Shown here in pieces: positions 38,984 to 46,070 of a stretch of 52,443 bases of DNA (its first letter is position 1; each line of letters begins with the position of its first letter). This stretch comes from Actinomycetes bacterium (GTDB lineage Bacteria > Actinomycetota > JAHEXW01), in the NCBI GenBank assembly GCA_023251915.1, contig JAHEXW010000011.1:1-52443 (forward strand), written 5' to 3'. A program made the position numbers and the translations under genes. The notes under the pieces are model-generated. The model made no database searches and was not told the DNA's origin. It saw only the letters and a list, made by a program, of their open reading frames with translations.

Positions 38984-39234
38984 AAAGCACTTTACACACA
39001 ACCTTCCTCCCTCAGCCGACGAGTTTTCATTTACGGTGCTGTAATCAGTCGAACGATGGACGAGGGGGCAACTCGAGAAAGAGCTCAAAACTCGAGCCGA
39101 GCATGGTCCGCGGTAGCGGTCGGCTAATGTTTTGTCGCAGCGATGATTTCCTCGCCGGGGAAATCGAGCGGTCTTTGGAGAGATGTACCGGAGTTCATCG
39201 TGTCTCAGGACCCGAAATGAAGGCGAGGAGTCCC
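38984..39234 (+). other. Gene-free region with foldable segments before the cytochrome operon
   Basis: No protein gene is seen in the 364-bp gap 38984-39347. Two foldable parts stand out: AGCCGA (39095-39100) pairs with TCGGCT (39120-39125) and encloses CCGC-GGTA-GCGG (39108-39119, GNRA-like loop), and GATTTCC/GGAAATC pairs around 39145-39164. CTCGAG occurs twice (39072 and 39091). If the promoter at 39235 is the right one, these lie upstream of the transcript and would be DNA-level or part of a longer message. I do not match them to a known riboswitch. Confidence 0.4.
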
Positions 39235-39263
39235 TTGTAATCATTGTTGCATTGTGGTAAATT
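39235..39263 (+). promoter_or_regulatory. Candidate promoter for the cytochrome operon
   Basis: TTGTAA (39235-39240) and TAAATT (39258-39263) stand 17 bases apart, each matching four of six consensus bases. A start near 39270 would put the TGTAA...TTACA palindrome just downstream of it. Confidence 0.4.
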
Positions 39264-39277
39264 AATGGCCAGCAGCA

Positions 39278-39293
39278 TGTAAGATACGTTACA
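39278..39293. promoter_or_regulatory. Operator-like palindrome TGTAAG-ATAC-GTTACA
   Basis: The 16-bp site differs by one half-site base from the perfect palindrome TGTAACATAAGTTACA in front of the hydrogenase operon (44651-44666), with the same four-base centre length. It lies 54 bases before the cytochrome b start. A dimeric regulator is implied; its identity is unknown. Confidence 0.6.
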
Positions 39294-39347
39294 AACTCCC
39301 TGACAGTAGCAGTTGCGCGCATCTAGGACAAGGACGGTAATAGGATA

Positions 39348-40136
39348 ATGCTGGCCGAAATCAACGTCTGGGCGGATATTATCGCGACTCTAATGGTCGC
39401 TGTGGGCCTCGGATTCTGGGCGTTTCAAATCATTGGAAACTTCGCAACGGGCCGTATGAAGCGCAAGTTTATTGGAAAACAATGGCCTCACCACGACGCG
39501 ATTGTTCCGCCTCTGCCGAAGATCATGCACGGCGTCCATGTTACCAGCATGATTGCTCTCTGGATAACTGGCCTGCTGATACGTTTTCCCGTCATCGCCA
39601 ACGGACGCACCCCGCTCAAGTACATCCATTTTGTCGCTATGTACGCGGTTATCATTATTTTTGTCATGCGGTTGCAGTACGCTTTTGCTCGCGACCGTAA
39701 GGAATTCGCCATCACCCTTAAAGACATCAAGAACTCTCCCCGGGTTCTCGGATACTATATGTTTTTAGGCAAGGCCTATCCTCATCTGATGAAATACAAC
39801 GTTATGCAGAAGATGACTTACGGCCTGCTGTTCCCGATTTTCTTGACAGTCATGGCTTTCACCGGCTTCGGGCTGATGTGGCCAAAAACAGTTCTAGGAT
39901 TCCTCGCCCCGCTGGCCGGAGGCGTGGCCGCGGCAGCCGCCTGGGCACGTGTTGTGCACTATCTGTCGGCTATGTTCCTGCTTATGTTCACCATGATCCA
40001 TGTTTGCCTATCGTTCATTGAGGATTATCCCGCGTTACTTATGTTCTTCGGCCTGACCAAGCAGGAGGTACACGCGCCCCATGGCCATACAACCCATCCC
40101 CCAGCGACCGAACCGGCGCGCCAGCATGCAAACTAG
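39348..40136 (+). CDS. Membrane cytochrome b (b561/FdnI-HyaC-like)
   Basis: The 262-residue protein has about five membrane helices (near 9-30, 65-82, 92-112, 153-178 and 195-225). Histidines suited to haem b ligation occur in MHGVH, KYIHFV and the pair H...H spaced 14 apart in VVHYLSAMFLLMFTMIHV. This is the pattern of di-haem cytochromes b that pass electrons between periplasmic enzymes or cytochromes and quinone. The His-rich tail (HAPHGHTTH) faces an unknown side. It heads the operon with two multihaem cytochromes c, so a quinol-cytochrome c link is the likely role. The ribosome site is weak (AGGA). Confidence 0.85.
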   Translation: MLAEINVWADIIATLMVAVGLGFWAFQIIGNFATGRMKRKFIGKQWPHHDAIVPPLPKIMHGVHVTSMIALWITGLLIRFPVIANGRTPLKYIHFVAMYAVIIIFVMRLQYAFARDRKEFAITLKDIKNSPRVLGYYMFLGKAYPHLMKYNVMQKMTYGLLFPIFLTVMAFTGFGLMWPKTVLGFLAPLAGGVAAAAAWARVVHYLSAMFLLMFTMIHVCLSFIEDYPALLMFFGLTKQEVHAPHGHTTHPPATEPARQHAN

Positions 40137-41001
40137 AGCTCGCTTCTCCGTCCTGGCCGCGCTAGCAGCCGGCCTATGTCTCCTGTTCGCGCCGGCTATC
40201 GCGCAAGCGGCCCCTGTTGATTTCACGATCGGTATACCGGGCAAGACGGGCTGTCTAGTCTGCCACGGCGACCCCAAGCTTACCGAGGTTAAGTCGAAGA
40301 AAGTGTTGTACATCAGCGAACAGGTCATGCTGGGCTCGGTCCACAAAGACGTGCCGTGCACGAAGTGTCACACCGATTTTGATTCCGCCTTAGCCAGCCA
40401 GTCTCATCAGGGCAAGAAGACCGACTCTAAGAAGATTGCCGGCTTGTCCTGCAAGAATTGCCACGAGCACGCCAAACAGCTCAAGGTATACGACAAGAGC
40501 ACACATGGACGTTTGGCGATGGGCGGAGACGACAAGGCGCCGACGTGCGCGGATTGTCATGGGTCGCACGAAATCAAGAGCCTTAAGAAGGACAAAGCCT
40601 ACAAGGCTGAATTCCGGATGAGCGCGCAGAAAGTATGCGGTAAATGCCATCCGAAATACTACGAGTCGTACAACGACTATTATCATGGCCGGGCTTATAA
40701 GACGGGCGCGGCCGATGCGCCGACGTGCTGGGACTGTCACGGGGCACATGAGATACTCCCGGCCGCCCAAACGGAGTCGAAGGTCGCCAAGGGTAATCTG
40801 GCCAAGACCTGCGGGGCATGTCACCCCGACTCGCGCGCCGGCTTTGCCAAGTTCGGAGCGCTGATTCACGGCCGCGACACAATGCTGGGCAAAAACCTCC
40901 TCATCAAGTATAAAGACAAGCTTCTGACCTGGTTCGGCAATACGTTTCTGGGCAGCAAAGAGGCGGCGGCTTCGGTTAAGCCAGCCGCCGCGAAACCCTA
41001 A
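40081..41001 (+). CDS. Seven-haem cytochrome c
   Basis: The 306-residue exported protein has a basic N-terminus and a hydrophobic signal segment (about 22-43, ending AIAQAAP). Seven CXXCH haem sites lie at residues 58, 93, 124, 156, 186, 216 and 244. CADCHGSHE and CWDCHGAHE resemble cytochrome c3/c7 and NapC-related modules. It has no C-terminal anchor. I keep the ATG at 40081, 56 bases inside the cytochrome b gene, since AGGAGG lies 12 bases upstream; an ATG at 40126 (MQTRARFSV) would give a shorter signal peptide but has no ribosome site. It probably takes electrons from the cytochrome b encoded upstream. Confidence 0.9.
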   Translation: MAIQPIPQRPNRRASMQTRARFSVLAALAAGLCLLFAPAIAQAAPVDFTIGIPGKTGCLVCHGDPKLTEVKSKKVLYISEQVMLGSVHKDVPCTKCHTDFDSALASQSHQGKKTDSKKIAGLSCKNCHEHAKQLKVYDKSTHGRLAMGGDDKAPTCADCHGSHEIKSLKKDKAYKAEFRMSAQKVCGKCHPKYYESYNDYYHGRAYKTGAADAPTCWDCHGAHEILPAAQTESKVAKGNLAKTCGACHPDSRAGFAKFGALIHGRDTMLGKNLLIKYKDKLLTWFGNTFLGSKEAAASVKPAAAKP

Positions 41002-41022
41002 TCCCAAGGGGCGGGAATTCAC

Positions 41023-42114
41023 ATGTGGCAGCAGAGTAGACGGCGCCCGCGCCAAACGATATTCCTGACAGTTGCTGCGCTCTGCCTATTTTTCGGCATA
41101 TCAGGCAGCGCGGGAGCGGCCGGCGCCAATCCGGTAGTCGCGGTTCCGTCCGCAATCAGCGTTTCGCCCTTTATTACCGCCAGCCAGTGCGCTTTTTGCC
41201 ATGGCAGCAACCTGGATAATTTTCGGAATCCGATTCTATATTTCAAACACGATCCCCATCTGACGCGCGGTATTCGTTGCGGTGTTTGCCACACTGATTT
41301 CCCGCACACGCCAGCGGGCACGGTTAAGCCGAGCATGACTGTTTGTTTCAATTGTCATAGCCTGCGGCACGGAGAGGCGGGAACAGTCGCCAGCGGGGCG
41401 TGTGTCGCCTGTCATCCGGCCGGCTATGGCGGCGCCCCAGCCACGCACACGAATGATTTCCGAGCCGGCGCTCACAAAACCGCGGCCAAGAAAGATTATT
41501 TTCCCTGTTTGACGTGCCACGACGCCGATGCTTGTGCAGCTTGTCATACGGCCAAAGACACAAAACCTAAGAACCATGCCAACGCCACTAGCTGGAAGAA
41601 GGAGCATGGCACGCACCGCGACGCGGGTGGCTGTGAGATCTGCCACAGTACCGCGTTCTGCAATACCTGTCACGTCACGCCGATGCCGCACCCGGCTCGT
41701 TGGGAAGGCGAACATCGCGTCGCCGCCAAAACGATGAAGCGGGACTGCAGCATCTGCCACGCCGACTCCCAAGACGAATGTTCTTCCTGCCATCACCAGT
41801 TCAAGTCTGACACCTTGCTGGTCGAGAAGAACTGCTCCACCTGCCACGAAGACTACAAAGCACCACTTAGCCAGCTCATTTGGGCGCCGACGGGAGCCCG
41901 TAATAAGGGCATCATCATTCACAAGGCTCATTTTGAGATGACCAAAACGGATCCTTTTGCCTGCGAGGAATGCCATGATCGAAAGTTCACGGCATCGAGC
42001 GGCTGCTTTACTTTTGACCTTTGTTATACGTGTCACGGTAAGACGCGCGGCGGTTCCTTGATTGCGAAGTGGGGAGGGCAGGAGCTGTGCTACCGTTGTC
42101 ACCAAAAGAAGTAG
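41023..42114 (+). CDS. Fourteen-haem cytochrome c
   Basis: The 363-residue protein carries fourteen CXXCH motifs (CAFCH, CGVCH, CFNCH, CVACH, CLTCH, CAACH, CEICH, CNTCH, CSICH, CSSCH, CSTCH, CEECH, CYTCH, CYRCH), about one per 25 residues, a density typical of electron-wiring cytochromes. A signal peptide with a basic start (RRRPRQ) and hydrophobic core runs to about residue 33. Many extra histidines could give bis-His ligation. It sits 21 bases after the seven-haem gene. An outer or wall-crossing role in extracellular electron transfer is inferred from context. Confidence 0.92.
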   Translation: MWQQSRRRPRQTIFLTVAALCLFFGISGSAGAAGANPVVAVPSAISVSPFITASQCAFCHGSNLDNFRNPILYFKHDPHLTRGIRCGVCHTDFPHTPAGTVKPSMTVCFNCHSLRHGEAGTVASGACVACHPAGYGGAPATHTNDFRAGAHKTAAKKDYFPCLTCHDADACAACHTAKDTKPKNHANATSWKKEHGTHRDAGGCEICHSTAFCNTCHVTPMPHPARWEGEHRVAAKTMKRDCSICHADSQDECSSCHHQFKSDTLLVEKNCSTCHEDYKAPLSQLIWAPTGARNKGIIIHKAHFEMTKTDPFACEECHDRKFTASSGCFTFDLCYTCHGKTRGGSLIAKWGGQELCYRCHQKK

Positions 42115-42896
42115 CGAACCCGGATCCGGTAATCGCCGGTCGCCGCGGCCTGGCCCGGTTGGATGTGGCCATAAGGATCGTTGGTGTCCTGTTCGCGGTG
42201 CTGGTCTTGGCTTTCGGTGGCTACTACGGCTATAGCCGTTACTTAATGGGTGCGCAAACGTATGAGAGCGTCGAGATGAAGAAGGCCGAGCAGGCGATCA
42301 TCGATAACCCACAGAATTCGGACGCGCGAGCGCGCCTAGGCGTTCTGTATATGCAGCTGGGCCGGAACGACGAGGCTCTGTTCCAGTTCGATCAGGCCCT
42401 TAAGATCGCTCGCGACCACCAGGAGGCCTTACTGTACTCCGGAATCGTTTACATGAATCGCAACCAATATGATACGGCGCTGAAGTACTTCGACAAACTC
42501 ATCAAATACTACAGAAACACGGCCTTCGCCAAGACAAACACCTATTTGGAGCAGTCCTACTATTACGGCGGGGTGGCGCACTGGAAGAAGAAGCGCTACG
42601 ACAAGGCCCTGACCTATATCACCGACGCCTTGGACATCAAGTCGTCCAGTTCTGATTCCCTACTCATGAAGGGGCGCATCCTTCTCGACAAGAAAGATTA
42701 CGACGGCGCGATGGCGGCCTTTAATCAGGCGCTGGCATTCGACCCGAAATACGCGGACGCCCTGTACGGATTGGGTTTGGCTTATGAGGCCAAAGGAAAC
42801 AAGGAAGAGGCGTTAAAGAACTACAAGGCCGCCCTGGAGAGCCAAGCGGATTTCAAATTGGCTAGCGAGGCCGTCAAGCGGTTAAGCGCCAAGTAA
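42087..42896 (+). CDS. Membrane-anchored TPR protein
   Basis: The 269-residue protein has a cytoplasmic N-terminus, one membrane helix (about 24-46) and roughly five tetratricopeptide repeats (starting near residues 67, 101, 142, 176 and 210) that would face outward. TPR arrays hold protein complexes together; a scaffold or assembly role for the cytochromes is inferred. I use GTG at 42087, overlapping the 14-haem gene by 28 bases, because GGGCAGGAGCT lies just before it; GTG 42069 would add six residues. Confidence 0.85.
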   Translation: MLPLSPKEVANPDPVIAGRRGLARLDVAIRIVGVLFAVLVLAFGGYYGYSRYLMGAQTYESVEMKKAEQAIIDNPQNSDARARLGVLYMQLGRNDEALFQFDQALKIARDHQEALLYSGIVYMNRNQYDTALKYFDKLIKYYRNTAFAKTNTYLEQSYYYGGVAHWKKKRYDKALTYITDALDIKSSSSDSLLMKGRILLDKKDYDGAMAAFNQALAFDPKYADALYGLGLAYEAKGNKEEALKNYKAALESQADFKLASEAVKRLSAK

Positions 42897-42918
42897 ACAT
42901 AGGCAAAGGACAAGGAAA

Positions 42919-44463
42919 ATGGCTAACTTAAAGATTCTACCAACTATGGCAACAGCCGAATATTTTCGCGCCAAGCGGCGCAACCGGATAATCATCCTGG
43001 TCCTCCTGACAGCCTGTTTGCTGGCGGTCGGCATTAAGTTTTCGTCATTTGTCACGGTCAAAGCACAGCCGTTGCCGCTGGCGACCGATCCGGCGACCAA
43101 GAAAGGCACAATCGATCCGCCCGGGTTCCTGTTCGTCATGACCGGAGGGCCGAACGACCTGGCGTTAAATAAACCGCTCGATGTGGCGGTGGCGCCCAAC
43201 GGGGATGTGTATGTCACTTCCGGCACGAAGAAATACAACAAAGGCCGCGTTGAGGTTTTTTCGCCAAACGGCGACTATAAGTTCTCATTCTCCGATATTA
43301 AGGGCGGCACACTGCGGGCGCCGGTCAGCATCGCCGTCAACGGGGCCGGCAATGTTTACGTAGCCGATATCCGCGGCAAGGCCGTATATGTTTTCTCAGG
43401 GGCCGGCAAATACCTCTCGACCTTCCAGCCGGACATCGGGAGTGACGGCAAGTGGAACCCGGTCGGCCTGACATTTGACGGGAATGACAATCTGTATGTG
43501 GCCGATATCATGACCGAACACCAGATTCTGGTTTTCGGCGCGAACGGCAAACTAAAGTTCAAATTCGGGGGGACGGCGTCGGTCAGCCAGAAAGGCCAGT
43601 ATCCGGGCAAGTTTTTCTTCCCGAACGACGTCGCTATCGACAGCCAGGGCTATATATACGTCGCCGACAGCAACAACCGGCGTGTCGAGGTATTCTCCGC
43701 GGGCGGTAAATACATGTACACGATAGAAACCGCCGGTCTGCCCCGGGGCATTTTTGTCGATAAGAAAGACCGGCTCTACGTTGTCGACGCCTTAGGACAC
43801 GATGTCAGCGTCTATAAGAAGACGGCCAAGGAAGGACCGGCGCTGACGATATTCGGCGCCCAGGGTGTCGAATTCGGCCAGCTGCTGTATCCCAACGGCT
43901 TAACCATGGACGCCGGCCAGAATCGCATTTACGTTGCCAACCGTGAGAACAACCGGGTCGAAGTCTTCAGCTGGCCAGTGGCCGCGGCGGCCGCCACGCC
44001 GGTCGCAACGGCGGTTTCCGCGGTTCCGCTGATCATTCCATCCAGCCTGTTTGTCGCGTGGCTATTCGTGCGCCGGCGCCGGTATTTCGTTGACCACCGT
44101 TTCCTGGACAATGTAGTCAAGCACAAACATCTGCGCGACCTGGCCAAGAAAAGCGGCAAGATATTTGTCGAACAAAGCGTCTACGACCATTTTAAGGATT
44201 ACCGGGAAGGGGACCTGGTTGCCGGCGAAGTTCTGCATCCTATTAGCGTCGAACCCGGGTTGGTCGGCACGATGGGCAAGGCGCACGGTCTGGACCACGA
44301 AGCGGCGACGTTGTTCGCCAAAGCATCCCGCGGTTGGATAAAACCTAGGATTCTAAGCGAAGCGGCGCAGGCGCATGCAACGGCCGGACTGCTGAATATG
44401 GAGAGCATGGACCACGCGCTGTTTGCCGAGTTCTACGATCTGGACACATCACAGAAGAACTAA
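42919..44463 (+). CDS. NHL-propeller protein with two TM helices and a cytosolic C-terminal domain
   Basis: The 514-residue protein has a TM helix at about 22-46, an extracytoplasmic six-bladed NHL-type propeller (about 70-350, with repeats such as LNKPLDVAVAPNGDVYVTSG and FFPNDVAIDSQGYIYVADS), a second TM helix (~362-383) followed by RRRR, and a ~125-residue domain that by the positive-inside rule is cytosolic. That domain (VYDHF, LDHEAATLFAKA, KPRILSEAAQAHATAGLLNMESMD) vaguely resembles a PIN-like fold, but I do not claim it. NHL proteins often accompany extracellular cytochrome clusters. It ends the operon and could sense the outside or act in assembly. Confidence 0.85.
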   Translation: MANLKILPTMATAEYFRAKRRNRIIILVLLTACLLAVGIKFSSFVTVKAQPLPLATDPATKKGTIDPPGFLFVMTGGPNDLALNKPLDVAVAPNGDVYVTSGTKKYNKGRVEVFSPNGDYKFSFSDIKGGTLRAPVSIAVNGAGNVYVADIRGKAVYVFSGAGKYLSTFQPDIGSDGKWNPVGLTFDGNDNLYVADIMTEHQILVFGANGKLKFKFGGTASVSQKGQYPGKFFFPNDVAIDSQGYIYVADSNNRRVEVFSAGGKYMYTIETAGLPRGIFVDKKDRLYVVDALGHDVSVYKKTAKEGPALTIFGAQGVEFGQLLYPNGLTMDAGQNRIYVANRENNRVEVFSWPVAAAAATPVATAVSAVPLIIPSSLFVAWLFVRRRRYFVDHRFLDNVVKHKHLRDLAKKSGKIFVEQSVYDHFKDYREGDLVAGEVLHPISVEPGLVGTMGKAHGLDHEAATLFAKASRGWIKPRILSEAAQAHATAGLLNMESMDHALFAEFYDLDTSQKN

Positions 44464-44498
44464 GAGATAGAGATTGCAATAAATGTTGCATATATATC

Positions 44499-44527
44499 TT
44501 GACAATCGCATATGAATGTTATAGATT
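44499..44527 (+). promoter_or_regulatory. Promoter P1 of hydrogenase region
   Basis: A perfect TTGACA (44499-44504) is followed after 17 bases by TAGATT (44522-44527). Its start near 44534 lies just before the three direct GTAACAA repeats and upstream of a terminator-like hairpin. Confidence 0.55.
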
Positions 44528-44544
44528 ATGGGCGACATCAAGTA

Positions 44545-44569
44545 GTAACAACAGTAACAATGTAACAAC
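44545..44569 (+). repeat. Three GTAACAA direct repeats
   Basis: GTAACAAC (44545-44552), GTAACAAT (44554-44561) and GTAACAAC (44562-44569) start 9 and 8 bases apart, close to one helical turn. Further same-strand copies lie at 44704, 44713 and 44727, and GTAAC is also the half-site of the palindrome at 44651. They look like binding sites for one protein. Confidence 0.7.
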
Positions 44570-44610
44570 ATGGACTGCAGGCGCTGGGGGTATCAAACAC
44601 CGCTCAGGTT

Positions 44611-44640
44611 GACGGATTGTGAAATCTGTTGTGTTTTTTT
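44611..44640 (+). terminator. Intrinsic terminator or attenuator before hydrogenase operon
   Basis: GACGGATT-GTGA-AATCTGTT forms an eight-bp stem (three G-T or T-G wobbles) with a GNRA loop, followed by GTG and T7 (44634-44640). It may end the cytochrome operon transcript or attenuate transcription from P1. The stem is not GC-rich, so strength is uncertain. Confidence 0.5.
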
Positions 44641-44649
44641 CGCTAACGC

Positions 44650-44678
44650 TTGTAACATAAGTTACACGGACTGATAAT
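44650..44678 (+). promoter_or_regulatory. Operator palindrome overlapping promoter P2
   Basis: TGTAAC-ATAA-GTTACA (44651-44666) is a perfect 6-4-6 palindrome. TTGTAA (44650-44655) and GATAAT (44673-44678) could serve as -35 and -10, 17 bases apart, so the palindrome would cover the -35 and spacer, the classical place for a repressor. A near-identical site lies before the cytochrome operon at 39278. Confidence 0.6.
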
Positions 44679-44841
44679 GTAACTTGGGTGAACTGGAAAT
44701 AGGGTAACAAGTGTAACAAGCAATATGTAACAAGTTCTAGAACCTTAGGTGTTTTGCCAAGCATGGTTCTTTCGCATAGTGCCAAATGTGGCAGATTGAA
44801 ACCGCAAAGTTTTGCTAACAGAGTACTGAAGGGAGGAGAGC

Positions 44842-46050
44842 ATGAAAGTAACCCGAAGGCAGTTTTTGCAGGCCGTGGGAACGTCGGCTGTGGCCTTGGG
44901 CCTCAGTCAGATCCAGGTTCTCAAGTTCGCGGAAGTTCTGGCCAGGAGCACCGGCCCGGTGGAGGTAATTTGGCTGCAAGGTCAGAATTGCACCGGATGC
45001 ACGACTTCGTTCGCGGGTCTGCAATGGGACGGCAACCCCGAGGCTCTGCCGGCCGATGTTCGCGCTTATTTAGATAGCGCCCATTTCGGCGGCACCAGCT
45101 GGCCGGCAACGCTACCGGCATCGATTTCGAACGACGGCAAGACGACCATCGATGACGTGCTATTGGACATCATCGACCTCAAGTACAATTCCACAATCAT
45201 GGCGACCGCCGGTGAGGCGGCCGACGCGTTGCTCCGGGGGTGGATGACGACGTCAAACGCCAGCGCTACCAGAGTTCTGATAGTGGAAGGCGCGATTCCG
45301 ACGAAAGCAGGCAAGTATTGCACCATCTCCGCGACTGTGGGCGGCGCCGATTTGACGGTGGCTGACGCGGTCGCCGGCATCGCGGCCCATTCCGATCTGG
45401 TTATCGCTTGCGGGACATGTGCCGCCTTTGGCGGGATACCGGCCGCGGTAAGCGATCCGGCGTTTCCGACCACTGGCGCCACGGACGTCAGTGCCTTTCT
45501 AAAGACCCAGTCGGTCAACAAGCTGGTCGTCAACGTTCCCGGTTGCCCGATTCACCCGGACTGGTTGTTCGGCACTATCGTTCACTACCTGCTCAATAGT
45601 TTTGCGGGTGGCGCGAACTTAGATAGCTACGGCCGCCCGACCTTCTACTACGGCAAAACAAATCACGGCGGGCGCTGTCCCCGTTACCAGGCGTATTGCG
45701 ACGGCATGTTCGCGTTGACGCCGGGCGAGGCGCCGAACGAAAACAATCGGAAGTTTACCGCCGGCTTACCGTCTACCGGCACCGCGCCGGATCGAACGTT
45801 GGGGGCGCCCTACAACATCCCGCTTTGTCTCGACAAACTGGGCTGCAAAGGTTTCTCTACGGGAGCGGACTGCGCTTTCGGCGGACCGGGATCGGGAGCC
45901 AAAGGCCGGGGTTGGAACGTCAACGCCCGCGGGGCCGACGGCAATCCGGCAGCGTCCTCAGGCAATTCCTGTATCAACAATGGCCATCCATGTACGGGTT
46001 GTACTGAAAAGGGTTATCCCGATAAGTACAGTCCGTTCTTCACTTACTAA
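44842..46050 (+). CDS. Periplasmic NiFe hydrogenase small subunit, Tat-exported
   Basis: The 402-residue subunit carries a twin-arginine signal (TRRQFLQAVG, R5-R6) and three iron-sulfur clusters. Cysteines occur in CTGCTTS, CGTCAAFGG, GCPIHPDW, CPRYQAYC, CLDKLGCKG and the C-terminal CINNGHPCTGC, the usual layout of group 1 uptake hydrogenases. No C-terminal membrane anchor is seen, unlike HyaA/HybO types, so it may be soluble or held by a partner. GGGAGGAG precedes the ATG. The large subunit follows after 20 bases, and a hexahaem cytochrome is the likely electron acceptor. Confidence 0.93.
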   Translation: MKVTRRQFLQAVGTSAVALGLSQIQVLKFAEVLARSTGPVEVIWLQGQNCTGCTTSFAGLQWDGNPEALPADVRAYLDSAHFGGTSWPATLPASISNDGKTTIDDVLLDIIDLKYNSTIMATAGEAADALLRGWMTTSNASATRVLIVEGAIPTKAGKYCTISATVGGADLTVADAVAGIAAHSDLVIACGTCAAFGGIPAAVSDPAFPTTGATDVSAFLKTQSVNKLVVNVPGCPIHPDWLFGTIVHYLLNSFAGGANLDSYGRPTFYYGKTNHGGRCPRYQAYCDGMFALTPGEAPNENNRKFTAGLPSTGTAPDRTLGAPYNIPLCLDKLGCKGFSTGADCAFGGPGSGAKGRGWNVNARGADGNPAASSGNSCINNGHPCTGCTEKGYPDKYSPFFTY

Positions 46051-46070
46051 GAGGAAGGAGGGAGATATAA

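Larger units (their letters stand above)
44464..44841 (+). other. 378-bp regulatory region before the hydrogenase operon
   Basis: There is no gene in this A+T-rich gap. In order it holds promoter P1 (44499-44527), three GTAACAA repeats (44545, 44554 and 44562), a hairpin with a T7 run (44611-44640), the palindrome TGTAACATAAGTTACA (44651-44666), an overlapping promoter P2, and four more GTAAC(AA) copies (44679, 44704, 44713 and 44727). The hydrogenase ribosome site GGGAGGAG follows. Confidence 0.75.

Noticed and set aside
39061-39125. GEMM (c-di-GMP/cGAMP) riboswitch
   Set aside because: Only a GGTA-capped helix and a loose ending are similar; the conserved CGCAAAGCC core is missing.
41236-42105. 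289-residue minus-strand frame
   Set aside because: It is the shadow of the 14-haem cytochrome gene, whose CXXCH series is unmistakable.
44451-44520. Terminator directly after the NHL gene
   Set aside because: No GC-rich hairpin with a T-tract is present here; the nearest terminator-like structure is at 44611-44640.
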